Source: Rudaea sp. 3F27F6 (GTDB taxonomy: Bacteria; Pseudomonadota; Gammaproteobacteria; Xanthomonadales; Rhodanobacteraceae). From it: a stretch of 64,000 nucleotides of DNA. How positions within the stretch are numbered: position 1 is the first letter of the stretch; each line of letters opens with the position of its first letter. The DNA is taken from the NCBI RefSeq assembly GCF_005503555.1, contig NZ_SCNG01000002.1, positions 62,001-126,000 of the forward strand. Direction: 5' to 3'. The translations under genes were made by a program, and so were the position numbers. Of this stretch, positions 25,250 to 34,161 are shown piece after piece. Under the pieces are notes generated by a model. It ran no database searches, had not been told where the DNA came from, and saw only the letters and a program-made list of their open reading frames with translations.

Positions 25250-26152
25250 ATGTCTGCAAACCCGCTATCGGCGCTTCATCGACTTGTACTGCGGCATTGC
25301 CAACAGCCGCGTCAGGCGACCTCGTTGCCCAACGTCACGCTTTTCAACTGCCCGCGTCCGACCAAGCCGGTGCGCAGCATGTACGACCCGCGTATTTGCG
25401 TCGTGCTGCAAGGCCGCAAGCGCGTGATGATCGGACGATCGGTCTACGACGCAGGGCCGTCGCAGTGCCTGATCGCCACGGCCGATCTTCCGGTGACGGC
25501 TTACGTCACCGCGGCACGCCCCGAGAAGCCGCATCTTGCGCTGACATTGACGCTCGACCGCCTTTGCGTCGCCGAAGTCTGGTCGACGATGCCGAAAAGA
25601 GAGATATCAAAAGGCGACGCGTCCGGGCTTGCCACGGGTCCATTGACGCAGGAACTGATCGACCCGATGACCCGATTGCTGAGCATTCTCGATCGGCCGG
25701 AGGACGCCGCCGTGCTTGCGCCGATGATCGAGCGTGAGATTGTCTACCGCCTCTTGCAAGGCGCGTTCGGTCCGATTGTGTCCCGTCTGGTCAACGATCC
25801 GAACCTGATGCAGGTCAGCCGCGCAACGCGTTGGCTGCGCGACAACTACCACAAGCCGTTTCGTGTGGACGACCTCGCGTCCTTCGTCGGCATGAGCGCG
25901 ACCTCGCTGCATCGTCATTTCAAGGCGATCACGGCGATGACGCCGCTTGAATACCGGCGCGAAATCCGATTGGAAGAAGCCCGGCGGCGTATCCTCTCCG
26001 GCGTTGCGCGCGTAAGTGAAATCGGGATCGACGTCGGCTACGACAGCGCATCGCAGTTCAGCCGCGAATACCGCAGGAACTTCGGTCGGTCTCCGAGTCA
26101 GGAGGCCGAGCTTTCGCGCTCGAACAAAGCACTCGAACCGCGCGAGCTTTAA
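25250..26152 (+). CDS. AraC-family regulator with AraC_N domain
   Basis: About 300 residues from the ATG at 25250; earlier start codons in the frame add non-conserved sequence. The N-terminal AraC_N cupin-like domain spans about 20-170 (MYDPRICVVLQGRKRVMIG). Two C-terminal helix-turn-helix units lie at about 205-290 (VDDLASFVGMSATSLHRHFK and VSEIGIDVGYDSASQFSREY). AraC_N regulators usually sit beside an SDR or aldo-keto reductase they control; here the SDR is divergent. Confidence 0.9.
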   Translation: MSANPLSALHRLVLRHCQQPRQATSLPNVTLFNCPRPTKPVRSMYDPRICVVLQGRKRVMIGRSVYDAGPSQCLIATADLPVTAYVTAARPEKPHLALTLTLDRLCVAEVWSTMPKREISKGDASGLATGPLTQELIDPMTRLLSILDRPEDAAVLAPMIEREIVYRLLQGAFGPIVSRLVNDPNLMQVSRATRWLRDNYHKPFRVDDLASFVGMSATSLHRHFKAITAMTPLEYRREIRLEEARRRILSGVARVSEIGIDVGYDSASQFSREYRRNFGRSPSQEAELSRSNKALEPREL

Positions 26153-26273
26153 CCATCTCGGGCCGGGAGTGCGTGCGATCTGCGCTATACCCAAGAAGCG
26201 GGAGCGACGCTCCGACGCGCACTATGCGCTCACTAAACATCTTGATCGCAGCACCGTCCATCCAGGACAGCGA

Positions 26274-27140
26274 TCAGGTTTGCGGAATGTCGTGCTTCGG
26301 CGACGCGCCGAATTTGCGCGCGTAGTCACGGCTGAACTGCGCCGCGCTCTCGTAGCCGACTTCGAATGCGGCCGCGGAAACCGGCAGCGTGCCGGCACGC
26401 AACAGGCGGCGGGCCTCCAGGAGTTGCAGCCCCTTGCGATACTGAAGCGGCGACGACGCGGTGATCGCCTTGAAATGCTTGTGAAACGAGGACGCACTCA
26501 TGCCGACGCTGCGCGCGAGCCCGGGAATCTCGACGGGCGATCGAAAGTCGCGCCGCAGTTGCGCAATCGCGCGCGCGACGGCACTGGCATGGCTGTCGCG
26601 ACGGATCAGGTCGCGCAGCATGCCGCCGAACGGTGCGGTCGCGAGCCGATAATGAATTTCGCGCGAGACCAGCGGCGCGAGCACCGCGGCATCCGTCTGC
26701 CTGCCCGCGAGTGCAAGATAGCGATGAAACGCATCGACGAGTTCGGCATCGCAGCGATGCACCGCGAGTGAGCGAGCCGGTGCAGCCGGAAGCGGCGCTT
26801 CGGCCAACGCATCATAGAGTTCGCGCAGCGTGTCCAGCTCGACATCGAAGATCAGCGCCGTGTACGGGGTCTTGGTGACACGCGCGATCACCGGAAGATC
26901 GTGACTGACGAGCAGACACTCGCCCACGTGCATCGGATACGAATCGGTGCCGAGCACGGTTTCTTTTCGCCCCTGGAGGATCAGGATAACGACAGGATCG
27001 TAGATCGCAGCTTCAAACGAAGTCGGCCGATGGTGACGGAGAATGCCGAGATTGTTCAGAGGGCGCAGATATTGGCTCGCATGGCCATTCGGGCTCGGGA
27101 GCCGGCGCGTGGCAAGTTCGGCGAGATCGGCAAGATTCAT
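26274..27140 (-). CDS. AraC-family regulator with AraC_N domain
   Basis: 288 residues. AraC_N spans about 30-175 (IYDPVVILILQGRKETVLG), and the DNA-binding domain about 190-280 (ARSVGMSASSFHKHFKAI and AAFEVGYESAAQFSRDYA). It is a paralogue of the regulator ending at 26152: the same domain order with similar HFKAIT and YESAAQFSR motifs, facing it tail to tail. It is divergent from the glutathione transferase gene, which is its likely target. Confidence 0.9.
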   Translation of the reverse strand: MNLADLAELATRRLPSPNGHASQYLRPLNNLGILRHHRPTSFEAAIYDPVVILILQGRKETVLGTDSYPMHVGECLLVSHDLPVIARVTKTPYTALIFDVELDTLRELYDALAEAPLPAAPARSLAVHRCDAELVDAFHRYLALAGRQTDAAVLAPLVSREIHYRLATAPFGGMLRDLIRRDSHASAVARAIAQLRRDFRSPVEIPGLARSVGMSASSFHKHFKAITASSPLQYRKGLQLLEARRLLRAGTLPVSAAAFEVGYESAAQFSRDYARKFGASPKHDIPQT

Positions 27141-27274
27141 GCGGCGAGTCTAGCAGCGCTTTCGTATGTTTCTGTCCACACTGAGAGGATCGGGCAAGAA
27201 GTAAAGAAGTACCGGCAAGCATTCCGAAAGACTGGGCCGTACATTGAGCGCACCGTCAACGATCCATTGCGCTC

Positions 27275-27937
27275 ATGACCAACTATCCACTGACTGTTCA
27301 TCATCTCGGCCGCTCCCAATCGGAACGCATTGTCTGGCTTTGCGAAGAGCTCGGACTCGAATACGAGTTGAAGCGATACGAGCGCCGCCAAGACAACCGC
27401 ATGGCACCGCCGGAATATCAGGCACTGCATCCGCTCGGCACCGCGCCGGTCATCACCGACGGCGCGCTCGTGCTCGGCGAATCCGCGGCGATCGTCGAGT
27501 ATCTGATCGCCACCCATGGCAACGGACGGCTTGCCGTAAGCAAAGATCTGCCCGGATTCGCCGACTATCTCTACTGGTTTCACTTCGCCAACGGAACCTT
27601 GCAGCCGCTCGTGCTGCAGACGTGGCTGCTGCAGCGTGCCGATCCGTCCGAACACAATGCCGCGCTGCACAGAATGCAGGCGCGGTTCCATCGGGTATTC
27701 GCGACGATCGAGCAGCGTCTGGGCGACGCACCTTATCTCGCCGGCGAGGAGCTGACCGCGGCGGACATTATGACGGTGTTCTCGCTGACAACGATGCGCG
27801 AGTTCAATCCATACGATCTCTCGCCGTGGCCGAACATCCTCGCCTATCTTCAGCGAATCGGCGCACGCCCCGCCTATCAGCGCGCGATGCGCAAGGCAGA
27901 ACCGGAGGGGACGCCGCTGCTCGGCGCCACGCCATAG
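27275..27937 (+). CDS. Glutathione S-transferase
   Basis: 220 residues. The N-terminal thioredoxin-fold domain covers 1-85 with LGRSQSERIVWLCEELGLEYEL and the glutathione-binding loop GTAPVITDGALVLGESAAI. The C-terminal helical domain follows from about 95, with the conserved GEELTAADIMT. It would conjugate glutathione to electrophiles or reduce peroxides in the cytoplasm. It starts 134 bases from a divergent AraC regulator. Confidence 0.92.
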   Translation: MTNYPLTVHHLGRSQSERIVWLCEELGLEYELKRYERRQDNRMAPPEYQALHPLGTAPVITDGALVLGESAAIVEYLIATHGNGRLAVSKDLPGFADYLYWFHFANGTLQPLVLQTWLLQRADPSEHNAALHRMQARFHRVFATIEQRLGDAPYLAGEELTAADIMTVFSLTTMREFNPYDLSPWPNILAYLQRIGARPAYQRAMRKAEPEGTPLLGATP

Positions 27938-28021
27938 CAAACATCGAAAATGCCGCGACAGTTTCTGCGCCGCAGATTCGGCGAGACCATCGCCGAATCG
28001 CTTATACGGATCGAACCGGTA

Positions 28022-29173
28022 TCAAGCGACCTGCCGTAGAGCGCGCATCTGCTCCGATTCGCGCCGGTCGGTCAATTGCGGTGGACCCGATGCTCCCTCG
28101 TTTGCATGACGCCTTTGCCAGAACGGCCGATCCGACCAGCGCCGTTCACGGCCGTAGTATTGCGCAAGCGTCTCTCGATAGCCGGTAAACTCGTCGGCGA
28201 TGAAATCGCGGTAACGTGTGCGGCCGCGCTCGTCGCCGCGCAGCAGCGAATCGGCCACGGCGTAAGAGGCGAACACGCCGGAGCGCAATGCTTTGGCGAT
28301 GCCTTGCGAGGACAAGGGATCGAACGCCGATGCGGCATCGCCCACCGCAAGCATGGGCAACGCCGCCGGCACGGAACGGTGCAACGACGCAGCCGGATAA
28401 AGCTGCGGAGCCTCCAGCGGCGTCAGCCCGGCCGCAAGCGCGCGCATGCACCGGGTCGCATCGAGACGTTGCAGCCAGCCGTCGAGACCGGCCAGACCCT
28501 GCTCGCGCACGATATCGCTGTCGCTCATGCAGGCGAGTACGCGCGTGCGGTCCGCCAACGCGGTCGCATACCACCACCCGTCCGCGCACGGCTCGACCGT
28601 CAGGTCGATCGGCTCGGCTTGCGGAGCAAAGCGTACGACGCTCGCGATCAATCGATCATCGCGGCGCGTGACGATGCCGAGCTGACGGCACAGGCTCGCA
28701 TTGCGGCCGGTCGCATCGACGAGGAAACGCGCCGTATGGCAGCCGCCGTCGCGGAAGCGAACCGCCCAGCCTTCGTCGAGCCGCGTCACCGACGCCACGT
28801 GATCGCGCCGCCAGTCGACGCCGCGCTCACGTGCAGTCTGCGCGAGCAGCGCATCGAAGCGTTCGCGATCGAGACGCCACCCGCACTGATGTACACCGTA
28901 GAGGAATTCGTTCGCGATCGGGTGTTCGCTGCCCCATGCCGATTCGGTGCGATACGCACGCACGTGACCGTCGCCGACGAAGCGTTCGCGAATACCGAGG
29001 TGATCGAGAAATACGCCGGCCTGCGGCGGCAAGGTCTCGCCGAGATTGCGCGGACTCCGCGTGCCGGGATCGGCGACGCAGACGCGCAGCGCCGGCGCAT
29101 AGTTGCGCAGCGAGATGGCTGCGGCGCAGCCGCCCGGACCGCCGCCGGCGATCAGAACGTCGAAGTCGGCCAA
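28022..29173 (-). CDS. LodB-like FAD-dependent maturation flavoprotein (tryptophan hydroxylase type)
   Basis: A 383-residue flavoprotein with the FAD dinucleotide motif GGGPGG at 10-15, a central VDATGR and a GD motif in LAVGDAASAFDPLSSQG. The start is a TTG four bases after the stop of the preceding gene, so translation is probably coupled. Two genes upstream is a LodA-like oxidase. In the known LodA/LodB and GoxA/GoxB pairs, the B flavoprotein hydroxylates a tryptophan of the oxidase to begin cysteine tryptophylquinone formation. Position in the operon is the main reason for choosing that role over halogenase or geranylgeranyl-reductase-like relatives. Confidence 0.82.
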   Translation of the reverse strand: MADFDVLIAGGGPGGCAAAISLRNYAPALRVCVADPGTRSPRNLGETLPPQAGVFLDHLGIRERFVGDGHVRAYRTESAWGSEHPIANEFLYGVHQCGWRLDRERFDALLAQTARERGVDWRRDHVASVTRLDEGWAVRFRDGGCHTARFLVDATGRNASLCRQLGIVTRRDDRLIASVVRFAPQAEPIDLTVEPCADGWWYATALADRTRVLACMSDSDIVREQGLAGLDGWLQRLDATRCMRALAAGLTPLEAPQLYPAASLHRSVPAALPMLAVGDAASAFDPLSSQGIAKALRSGVFASYAVADSLLRGDERGRTRYRDFIADEFTGYRETLAQYYGRERRWSDRPFWQRRHANEGASGPPQLTDRRESEQMRALRQVA

Positions 29174-29177
29174 TTGC

Positions 29178-29600
29178 TCAGTCGCTTCTGACCGCGTAGA
29201 ACGAGGCCACCACGCCGGCCGGCGCGACCGTGCCCGGCTCGCCGCCGGAGTGCGGGATGGTGCGAATCACCGAGCCGACAAGGGCGGCACGCTGATCGAC
29301 GCCGTTGGGCCAGTGCGGCACGAGGTAGCACTCGTAGTCGTAGATCCACTTCTCGCCGCCGACGACGCCGACGCCCTGAAAGCGCGCGCGCCCCGGCGTG
29401 CCGTATTGGCGCGAACCCTTGAGCGTGAGCTGCCAGGTCGAGCCGTCGCCGATCGTGCCTTTCAATATCTCGCTCGGCGCCTCCTCGATGACGATCGTAC
29501 CGAGACCGAATTCGAGTTTGTCGAAATCGATTTTGCCGTCGGGATCGTTCAACAGGCTGCGATAAGTCCAACTGCCGACGAAGGGATTGCTGCTGCTCAT
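29178..29600 (-). CDS. Small unknown protein between LodA-like and LodB-like genes
   Basis: 140 residues from an ATG with GGAG six bases upstream. There is no signal peptide, transmembrane segment or cysteine-rich motif apart from a single Cys in YECYLVPHW. Alternating hydrophobic segments (WTYRSLL, GTIVIEEAP, STWQLTLKG, ARFQGVGVV, KWIYDYECYLV, ASFYAVRS) suggest a small beta-barrel or lipocalin-like fold. I do not recognise the family. Its place between oxidase and maturase, with a four-base gap to the latter, suggests a role in maturation, folding or substrate handling of the oxidase. Confidence 0.75.
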   Translation of the reverse strand: MSSSNPFVGSWTYRSLLNDPDGKIDFDKLEFGLGTIVIEEAPSEILKGTIGDGSTWQLTLKGSRQYGTPGRARFQGVGVVGGEKWIYDYECYLVPHWPNGVDQRAALVGSVIRTIPHSGGEPGTVAPAGVVASFYAVRSD

Positions 29601-29656
29601 ATGCGCTCCAATGAAGTTCCAAGGATGATCGGAAGAAGAGCTTCCTTCGAGTGAAC

Positions 29657-31912
29657 TCAGTTGCGTTCGGCCGCGACGAATTTCGGCGAGGCGAGATCGG
29701 AAGAAGCCTGGCGGCGCTGCTCGGGCGTCAACGCAGGATTCGGCACGACGAACGGCAACTTCGACCACTCGCTGACCATCTTCAGGTCGCCCGCGTTGGT
29801 CTGCGGCACACCGCGGCTCCAGTCCAGTTGCGAGAGATTGCCGCCGCCGATGTTTTCCCAGACTTGCAGCGGGCGGTGCGCGGGCCACCACAGCGTTTCC
29901 CAGACCTTGCGGCTCGCCGCGAGACGCGTGTCGCCGACGCTCTCCGGATAGAGGTTGTTCCAGTCGGCGTAGGTGATGTCGATGTTTTGCGTCGAGCATT
30001 CGTTGAAATCGGCCTGCCACGGCAGCGCCATCGACTTGGTCAGATCGCCCGGCTGCAGGCCCGTGTCGAAATCGTTGTTCTGGCTCAGCGGGTTGTCCAT
30101 CGAATAGGTGAAATCGGCAATGTCGTTGCCGGTCGAAACCTGGTTCGCCTGCGCCGCGGTCTGGAAGAAATCCGAAAGCGTGCGGTCGGCCTTGACCCGG
30201 TAAGGTTCCCAATAGATCGACGGATTGCGCAGCAGCCAGCCGATCTCGCCGCCGGGACAGAACGCGCCGCCGAGCACGTTGCTGAGCACGTCGCGATCGA
30301 GTTCGCGTCCGCTGCGCGGCGGCGGAATCGTCGCGTAAGGCAGGAACGGCGAATAACCGGGCGGCAGCCAGCCCATCGCCTTGTCGTCAATGAAGCGGCC
30401 GTCCGCCCATTGCTTGAGGATGAACAGCTGATAGTCGGTCAGGCGCAGGAATTTCGACGGTGCCGAGTTCGTCAGCGGATTGTCGCCGCACAACAAGGGC
30501 ATCAACGGCAGGTTGTGCACGCGGCTGCTGATGCGGTCGACGACTTTGAACTCGTTTTCTTCGCCGGGCAGGCGCAGCAGATCGAACAGGAAGGTGCGCA
30601 TCGCGCGATAGTCGTCGCGGATCCAGCGGCCTTGCGCGTCGGGGCCGTCACTGCGGCGAGCGGTTTCGAACGCCGCTTCGCCCTGATTCGCATTGGCGCG
30701 CAACAGCATCTGCGGGCGCGCCGCGTCGCGTTCTTCCTGCGAGGCGAAGTACTGCGGCGCGACGCAGAGTTTGTAAGGATCGAAGGTACCGCGGTTCTGC
30801 TGGTCGTGCGGAAAGTTCGACTGCCCGAGCGCGTCGGTGAGCCAGCGGAATTCGTCCGGCCGATAGAGGATCGGCCAGATGTCGCGGAAGAACCAGGGCC
30901 GATAAGCCTTGTTCCAGGTCAGCCGCGACGCTTTCCAGTGCGCGAGCTGTCCGGCGTTGTGCGCGTCGATGCACTGCGGATCGTCGAACGTGCCGAGCGC
31001 GCCGTAAAGTTCGGTATCGGCCGCGAACTGGCGCAATGCCAGATCGTGCATCACATCGTCGGCGGTGACCATGTCGAGAATTTCGGGCACGAAGCGCGGA
31101 TAGCCGGCGACGACCCAGGCCGGGTATTCGACGTCGACATAGCGCAGCTTCTGCACTTCCTCGGAGAACATGACCAGGCGCGCCGTCACCGGACCGTCCG
31201 CGGTGTCGTCGAACCAGCCGTCGTTGTTCGCGTAGTCGGCGATCTGCGGGCCGGCCGGGTTGCGCGTGTCGCTGCCGGAACGGCCGTGTCCGCCGAGGAC
31301 GATCAGCCGCCCGCTGTTGTCGGTCATCATCTCGCCGAGCGTGTCGATCGAGAACGGTTGCAGATTCTGCGGCGGGAACGTGGTCGCATAGGCGCCTTCG
31401 CCGCTGCGGTCGAAGCGCGCGCGGCGCTTGTCGGTCGCGTTGACGATGCGCGGACCCGGGTCGATGATCAGCTGCGTGCGGGCATCGCCTTCGATCTTCG
31501 CATTGCGCCGCGGCGCGTCCGGCGGATAGCCGTGTTCGCCCTCGGTCGCGTTGAAGCGGAACCAGCAGGCCTTCTTGTTGGCGAGCCAGACGCGCCAGCG
31601 GATGTCGACCAGAGTGCCGGTATTCCCGCCGCCTTCGATGCGATCGCCGAGCTTGAGCGGGCGCCCCTGTGGACTCTGCTCGTCGTAGACGTAAATCTGG
31701 AAGCGCGCCGCCTGGCGCTTCACGCGTCCTTCCGCATCTTTGTAGTGCGCGACGTAACGCGGCGTCACGCCGTCGGCGCCGTAGACCGGGTTGCCGAGCG
31801 AATCGCATTCCTGCGGCCGGCCTGCCGGCGTTTCCGGCGCCAGATAGAAATCGTTCTCGCTGTTGCCCAGCCGCGCAATGCCGACGCCGGGATGAATCTT
31901 GTAGCTTGGCAC
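29657..31912 (-). CDS. LodA-like cysteine tryptophylquinone amine/amino-acid oxidase
   Basis: A 751-residue protein starting at GTG with GGGAG about nine bases upstream, 17 bases after the tyrosinase stop. The opening KIHPGVGIARLGNS is the family signature of LodA-type proteins (lysine epsilon-oxidase LodA, glycine oxidase GoxA). Further family-like stretches are VLGGHGRSG, LTDYQLFILKQWADGRF, GGAFCPGGEIGW and LPWQADFNECS. Known members oxidise a primary amine with O2, releasing H2O2, and need a LodB partner, which is present. Which Cys/Trp pair makes the quinone cannot be fixed by eye; Cys in PLLCGDN, Cys in WQADFNEC and nearby Trp residues are candidates. No signal peptide is visible, as in LodA, which is nevertheless found outside cells. 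Substrate unknown. Confidence 0.88.
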   Translation of the reverse strand: MPSYKIHPGVGIARLGNSENDFYLAPETPAGRPQECDSLGNPVYGADGVTPRYVAHYKDAEGRVKRQAARFQIYVYDEQSPQGRPLKLGDRIEGGGNTGTLVDIRWRVWLANKKACWFRFNATEGEHGYPPDAPRRNAKIEGDARTQLIIDPGPRIVNATDKRRARFDRSGEGAYATTFPPQNLQPFSIDTLGEMMTDNSGRLIVLGGHGRSGSDTRNPAGPQIADYANNDGWFDDTADGPVTARLVMFSEEVQKLRYVDVEYPAWVVAGYPRFVPEILDMVTADDVMHDLALRQFAADTELYGALGTFDDPQCIDAHNAGQLAHWKASRLTWNKAYRPWFFRDIWPILYRPDEFRWLTDALGQSNFPHDQQNRGTFDPYKLCVAPQYFASQEERDAARPQMLLRANANQGEAAFETARRSDGPDAQGRWIRDDYRAMRTFLFDLLRLPGEENEFKVVDRISSRVHNLPLMPLLCGDNPLTNSAPSKFLRLTDYQLFILKQWADGRFIDDKAMGWLPPGYSPFLPYATIPPPRSGRELDRDVLSNVLGGAFCPGGEIGWLLRNPSIYWEPYRVKADRTLSDFFQTAAQANQVSTGNDIADFTYSMDNPLSQNNDFDTGLQPGDLTKSMALPWQADFNECSTQNIDITYADWNNLYPESVGDTRLAASRKVWETLWWPAHRPLQVWENIGGGNLSQLDWSRGVPQTNAGDLKMVSEWSKLPFVVPNPALTPEQRRQASSDLASPKFVAAERN

Positions 31913-31929
31913 GGTCGATACTCCCTGGG

Positions 31930-34071
31930 TCAGTCGAGGAAGTTGAGCGAGACGCCTTCCATGCGCAGCAGGTCGGTCTCCTCGCGATAGTCGACGCCGA
32001 TCACGAGCAAGGTGATCTGCAGCGAATCCGATTTCTTCAGCAGCTCGCGCGCGCAGGCGCTGACGTCGATGCGGTGGTTGCGTGGTGTGTTGTGGTTACG
32101 CGGACGCACGTCGAAATCGCGCGCGCGCGACGGCGGCAGATCGCAATGCCCCGGGCCGCCGTAACAGGCGCCGTGGCCGAATACGGCGAGGTAGCCGGCA
32201 TAGTGCGGGTTGTCGTGAATCGGCGTCGACGCATCGGCGCCGGGCTGATTGAGGAACACGCGAATGAAGCAGGAACGCGCCAGTTGCGGAACCCAGTGCA
32301 GGCGCAGCTCGGCCTTGGTGAACGCCTTGACGCCTGCGTTGACCGTGATTGGCTTGGAAATGAAGCGGCCGACCGGCGTTTCCATGCCGACCGGAATAAA
32401 GAACGAACTGCGCACGTACTCGTAGCCGAAGCGTTCGGCGTTGAGCGTGTCGCGGATCGTGTAGCTCCACGGCGACAGCACCGAATCGAGATCGGCCGGT
32501 TCGTTGTTCGGATTGCGCTTCTGCCACTCCCACCAGAGGCGATCGACGTTGACGTGGATCGGCCAGAACACCGGGTCGTACGACGCGGTGAGGTTGCTGA
32601 ACATGTCGCCGAACGCCGGCTGCAAGTACATGTCTTCGCGCGTGTGGAACGCACGGCCCGAGGCGCGCACCATCGCGTTGCGGCGCTCGCCGAGTTCGCC
32701 CGCGTCGCCCGCGGCCGCCGTCGCGGTCAACGCCGACATGCCGCAGGCGTAGGCGCTCTTGCCCTGGTCCGGGTTCATGCCGCCGGTCCAGATATGCATC
32801 GTGTTGTGCGGGTTCTGATCGAGAAAGCCGAATGCCGCGTTGTACGCATTGCCGCCGCCGAAATCACGGAAGTTGTTGAGGCCGGTGATCTGGGCCATGT
32901 CGTTCGGCGACGGATAGTGATAATGGATGACTTGATTGATGGTGCCGCTCTGCCCTGCCGAATTCTGATACTCGGCCGGATAGCGCAGCGGATACCAGAG
33001 TGCATTCGAGTCGACCAGGGCGTCGATCATGCAGCGCCGATTGCGATCGGCCGGCGCCGGCGTGACGTCGGTGAAGCCGATCGTGTTGATCACGTAGCAG
33101 AAAAAATCGTGCTGCGAGGTGAACCGCTTGTGTTCCTTCGCCAGATCGAGGAATGCTTTGCCTTGTTTGCTCTGCTTGCCCAGGCCGAGCTGATCGATCA
33201 GCTTTTCCGCGGCCGGCAAGGTCAGATAGGCTTTGAACGACGCCGGAATCACGCAGCCGTCCTGCGGCGTGCCGTTGTGCCAGTACTGCGACATGGTCCA
33301 GTCCCAGTACGGCAGCGCCAGATCGGGAAAGAAGTCCTGCAGGTTCTGCTCGAACTCGTAAAGATAAGCGCGATGCCAAGGCAGGAAGCGCTCCCAGCCG
33401 TGCTGGCAGTGATTCTGATGGATCAGCGCCTGATTGTTGTAGCTGCGGCGGTCCTCGGGGAATTTGTCCAACGCGTAGATCGCACGGAACGCAGAGCGGT
33501 ACTGATCGACTTCGGTATCGCTCATGCAATCCAGATTCGGGCGCTGGCGCAGTTCACCCTGCCGGTAGCCCTTGCGCCGCCCCACTCCGGAGATCGCTTC
33601 GAACTCGGCGATCTCGCGCGCGAACACGTGCTGAATGATCGCGGGGTCGCCGTCGGGCGCGAGTTCGACCGTGTTGATGCGATCGTCTTCCGGACAACCG
33701 TCGTCGATCCACGCGGCAATGAACTGGATGTCTTCCTGCGCGACCGGCTTGCCGTTCCACGGCAGGCGCGGAAAGCGCGTGCCGTCGAACGGCGCCTCGG
33801 CGCGCAGGCCGCGGATCAATCCCGAGGCGTCGCTGCGGCACCAGGGTTTCGCCTCGGACGCACAGCACGAAGGCGGCGCGACGTCCGCGATCAGGCGAAC
33901 GCCGAACAGCTTGAACGTCAGCAAGTCGGCATACGGCAGGTCCCAAAATGCGACTTGCCCATTGCCGTAGTCGGCCTGCGCACCGGCCGCTGCGGCGGCA
34001 AGAATGCCCTTGACCTGCGCGTAGCGCGTTGCCGCTGCCTTGGATTTCGGTGAGGCCGTGGTGGCTGCCAT
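31930..34071 (-). CDS. Tyrosinase-family type 3 copper oxidase with extra N-terminal domain
   Basis: 713 residues from the ATG at 34071, with AAGGG seven bases upstream. Residues 1-180 are an added domain containing Cys clusters (SCC, PWC, DGC) and FDGTRFPRLPWNGKPV, without a heme motif. The tyrosinase core follows. Copper A ligands are His218 or His221, then His224 and His233 (in HGWERFLPWHR). Copper B ligands are His422, His426 (PHNTMHIW) and His506 (FWPIHVNVDRLWWEW). Residues from about 545 to 713 resemble the C-terminal beta-sandwich that shields the active site of plant-type polyphenol oxidases. It would hydroxylate or oxidise phenols to o-quinones. It lies between a c-heme gene and the LodA-like gene, and all read in one direction with short gaps. 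Confidence 0.9.
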   Translation of the reverse strand: MAATTASPKSKAAATRYAQVKGILAAAAAGAQADYGNGQVAFWDLPYADLLTFKLFGVRLIADVAPPSCCASEAKPWCRSDASGLIRGLRAEAPFDGTRFPRLPWNGKPVAQEDIQFIAAWIDDGCPEDDRINTVELAPDGDPAIIQHVFAREIAEFEAISGVGRRKGYRQGELRQRPNLDCMSDTEVDQYRSAFRAIYALDKFPEDRRSYNNQALIHQNHCQHGWERFLPWHRAYLYEFEQNLQDFFPDLALPYWDWTMSQYWHNGTPQDGCVIPASFKAYLTLPAAEKLIDQLGLGKQSKQGKAFLDLAKEHKRFTSQHDFFCYVINTIGFTDVTPAPADRNRRCMIDALVDSNALWYPLRYPAEYQNSAGQSGTINQVIHYHYPSPNDMAQITGLNNFRDFGGGNAYNAAFGFLDQNPHNTMHIWTGGMNPDQGKSAYACGMSALTATAAAGDAGELGERRNAMVRASGRAFHTREDMYLQPAFGDMFSNLTASYDPVFWPIHVNVDRLWWEWQKRNPNNEPADLDSVLSPWSYTIRDTLNAERFGYEYVRSSFFIPVGMETPVGRFISKPITVNAGVKAFTKAELRLHWVPQLARSCFIRVFLNQPGADASTPIHDNPHYAGYLAVFGHGACYGGPGHCDLPPSRARDFDVRPRNHNTPRNHRIDVSACARELLKKSDSLQITLLVIGVDYREETDLLRMEGVSLNFLD

Positions 34072-34161
34072 AGAGTGACCCTTCGCGCTGGCGCATCGCC
34101 GCGTTGAACCGGAGAACACGTTCGCGGCGCATCGGCGTGCGCCGCGAACGCGGAGTGCCTG

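Noticed and set aside
29651-34053. Long plus-strand open frames across the LodA-like and tyrosinase genes
   Set aside because: Arg/Val-rich translations without motifs, opposite to genes with clear catalytic residues; codon shadow.
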